Part shown: positions 63,268 through 64,000 of the stretch, in pieces
Numbering within the stretch: position 1 is the first letter of the stretch
Layout: each line of letters starts with the position of its first letter
From: an uncultured Aquimarina sp.
Lineage (GTDB): Bacteria; Bacteroidota; Bacteroidia; Flavobacteriales; Flavobacteriaceae
Reading direction: 5' to 3'
Assembly: GCA_947493035.1 (NCBI GenBank)
Contig: CANLOW010000001.1
Location: 372,001 to 436,000, forward strand
DNA length: 64,000 nucleotides
The notes under the pieces: generated by a model
What the model was told of the DNA's origin: nothing
The model's database searches: none
What the model saw: only the letters and a program-made list of their open reading frames with translations
Program-made: the position numbers and the translations under genes

Positions 63268-64000
63268 ATGAGAACAGTACTGTTTTTATTTGTCAGTCTA
63301 TTTATATCATCTATGTATGCACAGATAGATAATTTCAATGAAATACTAACCAATCAAAACGAGCCAGGAAATCTTCAACTCGTCGATAATTTTTTATATG
63401 TATTAGACGATGAAAGTGTAAATCTCAGACGATTCAACTTAAACGAATTTCCATTAACGGAAGAAGTAGTATATACCTTGCCAACGCCTTCTGATCCAAA
63501 TATTGACAATGTATTAAATGACTTTTTAGTTGTAGGAAATACTATTTATTTAACTGATGAAGAATTTGATGTAAGTCAAGATATGGGGCTCGGATCTACC
63601 ATATTCAGTTTAGAAATTAATGATAATACATCTACGATTACTGAAATTATTGACACAGGAGCTGGAGCTTTTATTTCTTCACTTGAAATTATTGACAACA
63701 TGATCTACTTTACCGCAGATCGAGACATAGATGATAGTTATTATTTATTTAGCAAAGATCTTTCAAACCTGAGTGCTACAGAAGTTATGGTTGCTAGTAC
63801 TAATGGCGAAGAGATTAATGATATGGCAACAGATGGAAGTCTTCTTTATTTAGCAAATCGCGATACTGGAGAAGTTCATTACTACGACCCTACTAGTCCT
63901 TCTTCTACATTAAATAATTTAAGTTTTAATGAATCTATTAACTTTATTCACAGTTTGGAAGTACAAAATAACCGAATCTATATTGCCAGTGGTAATTCTA
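63268..64000 (+). CDS. Secreted beta-propeller-like protein, 5' part (runs off window)
   Basis: About 244 residues visible. Signal peptide at about 1-19 (ending M-Y-A-Q). The mature part repeats strand pairs of the type I-Y-L-T-D-E, M-I-Y-F-T-A-D-R-D, L-L-Y-L-A-N-R-D and R-I-Y-I-A-S-G, spaced about 40-50 residues apart. This is the look of a beta-propeller of the kind found in T9SS-secreted proteins. The 3' end, where a sorting domain might sit, is outside. It has the best promoter in the window and lies next to a LytTR regulator that might control it. Confidence 0.7.
   Translation, partial: MRTVLFLFVSLFISSMYAQIDNFNEILTNQNEPGNLQLVDNFLYVLDDESVNLRRFNLNEFPLTEEVVYTLPTPSDPNIDNVLNDFLVVGNTIYLTDEEFDVSQDMGLGSTIFSLEINDNTSTITEIIDTGAGAFISSLEIIDNMIYFTADRDIDDSYYLFSKDLSNLSATEVMVASTNGEEINDMATDGSLLYLANRDTGEVHYYDPTSPSSTLNNLSFNESINFIHSLEVQNNRIYIASGNS

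Noticed and set aside
1-64000. CRISPR arrays, insertion sequences, prophage, tRNA or rRNA genes
   Set aside because: No regularly spaced repeats, transposase or phage genes, or cloverleaf/rRNA sequences were seen on reading the window.

Overview
The window is chromosomal DNA from a member of the Bacteroidota, most probably a marine Flavobacteriaceae. Supporting signs are the low GC content, the alternative complex III operon (ActABCDEF) joined to an aa3-type oxidase, STN-type and CarboxypepD-type TonB-dependent receptors, FecI/FecR and DUF4249 genes, a type IX secretion sorting tail on a GH16 enzyme, and several promoters with the Bacteroidota pattern TTG-N19/20-TAnnTTTG. The genus cannot be fixed from the sequence. 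I saw no rRNA, tRNA, CRISPR array, insertion sequence or prophage.

Layout. 1-3132 holds the 3' part of a large alpha-2-macroglobulin gene cut by the window edge. 3206-8052 (minus) is a cell-surface signalling and uptake locus: TonB receptor, FecR anti-sigma, a 54-residue reading frame resembling the FecR N-terminus, an ECF sigma factor, and a small beta-barrel protein. 8359-12487 carries a small membrane protein, a second TonB receptor with its DUF4249 lipoprotein, and a lipocalin-like lipoprotein. 12751-16087 (minus) is ruvB, a cytochrome P450 and queG. 16256-27863 (minus) is the respiratory block actA-actB-actC-actD-actE-actF-ctaC-ctaD, closed by a clear terminator. 28074-33299 holds a SPOR protein, two small conserved genes, a lipoprotein next to ruvC, a secreted GH16 glycanase and an OmpA-type lipoprotein. 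33488-43492 holds mfd, an alpha/beta hydrolase, a GH63-type glucosidase, and a two-gene electron-transfer operon (FAD oxidoreductase plus membrane polyferredoxin).

43829-51821 pairs a second alpha-2-macroglobulin with penicillin-binding protein 1C, the same partnership as yfhM-pbpC in E. coli. 51922-56457 (minus) is a surface sugar/lipid cluster: KAS III-like enzyme, glycosyltransferase, hexapeptide acetyltransferase, Gfo/Idh dehydrogenase and acyltransferase. 56509-60776 has a truncated haemoglobin, a UbiA-like membrane protein, a zinc anti-sigma/ECF sigma pair and an M3 oligopeptidase. 61190-62854 encodes a membrane protein with a LytTR DNA-binding domain, and the window ends in a secreted beta-propeller-like protein.

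The unexplained signals I rate highest are the 54-residue FecR-like mini-ORF at 6741-6905, a candidate small RNA at about 60988-61083 (long closing helix, TTCG-capped terminator, promoter-like motifs, no coding frame), a TonB-plug-like motif inside the first alpha-2-macroglobulin, and the uncharacterised FAD/polyferredoxin operon.
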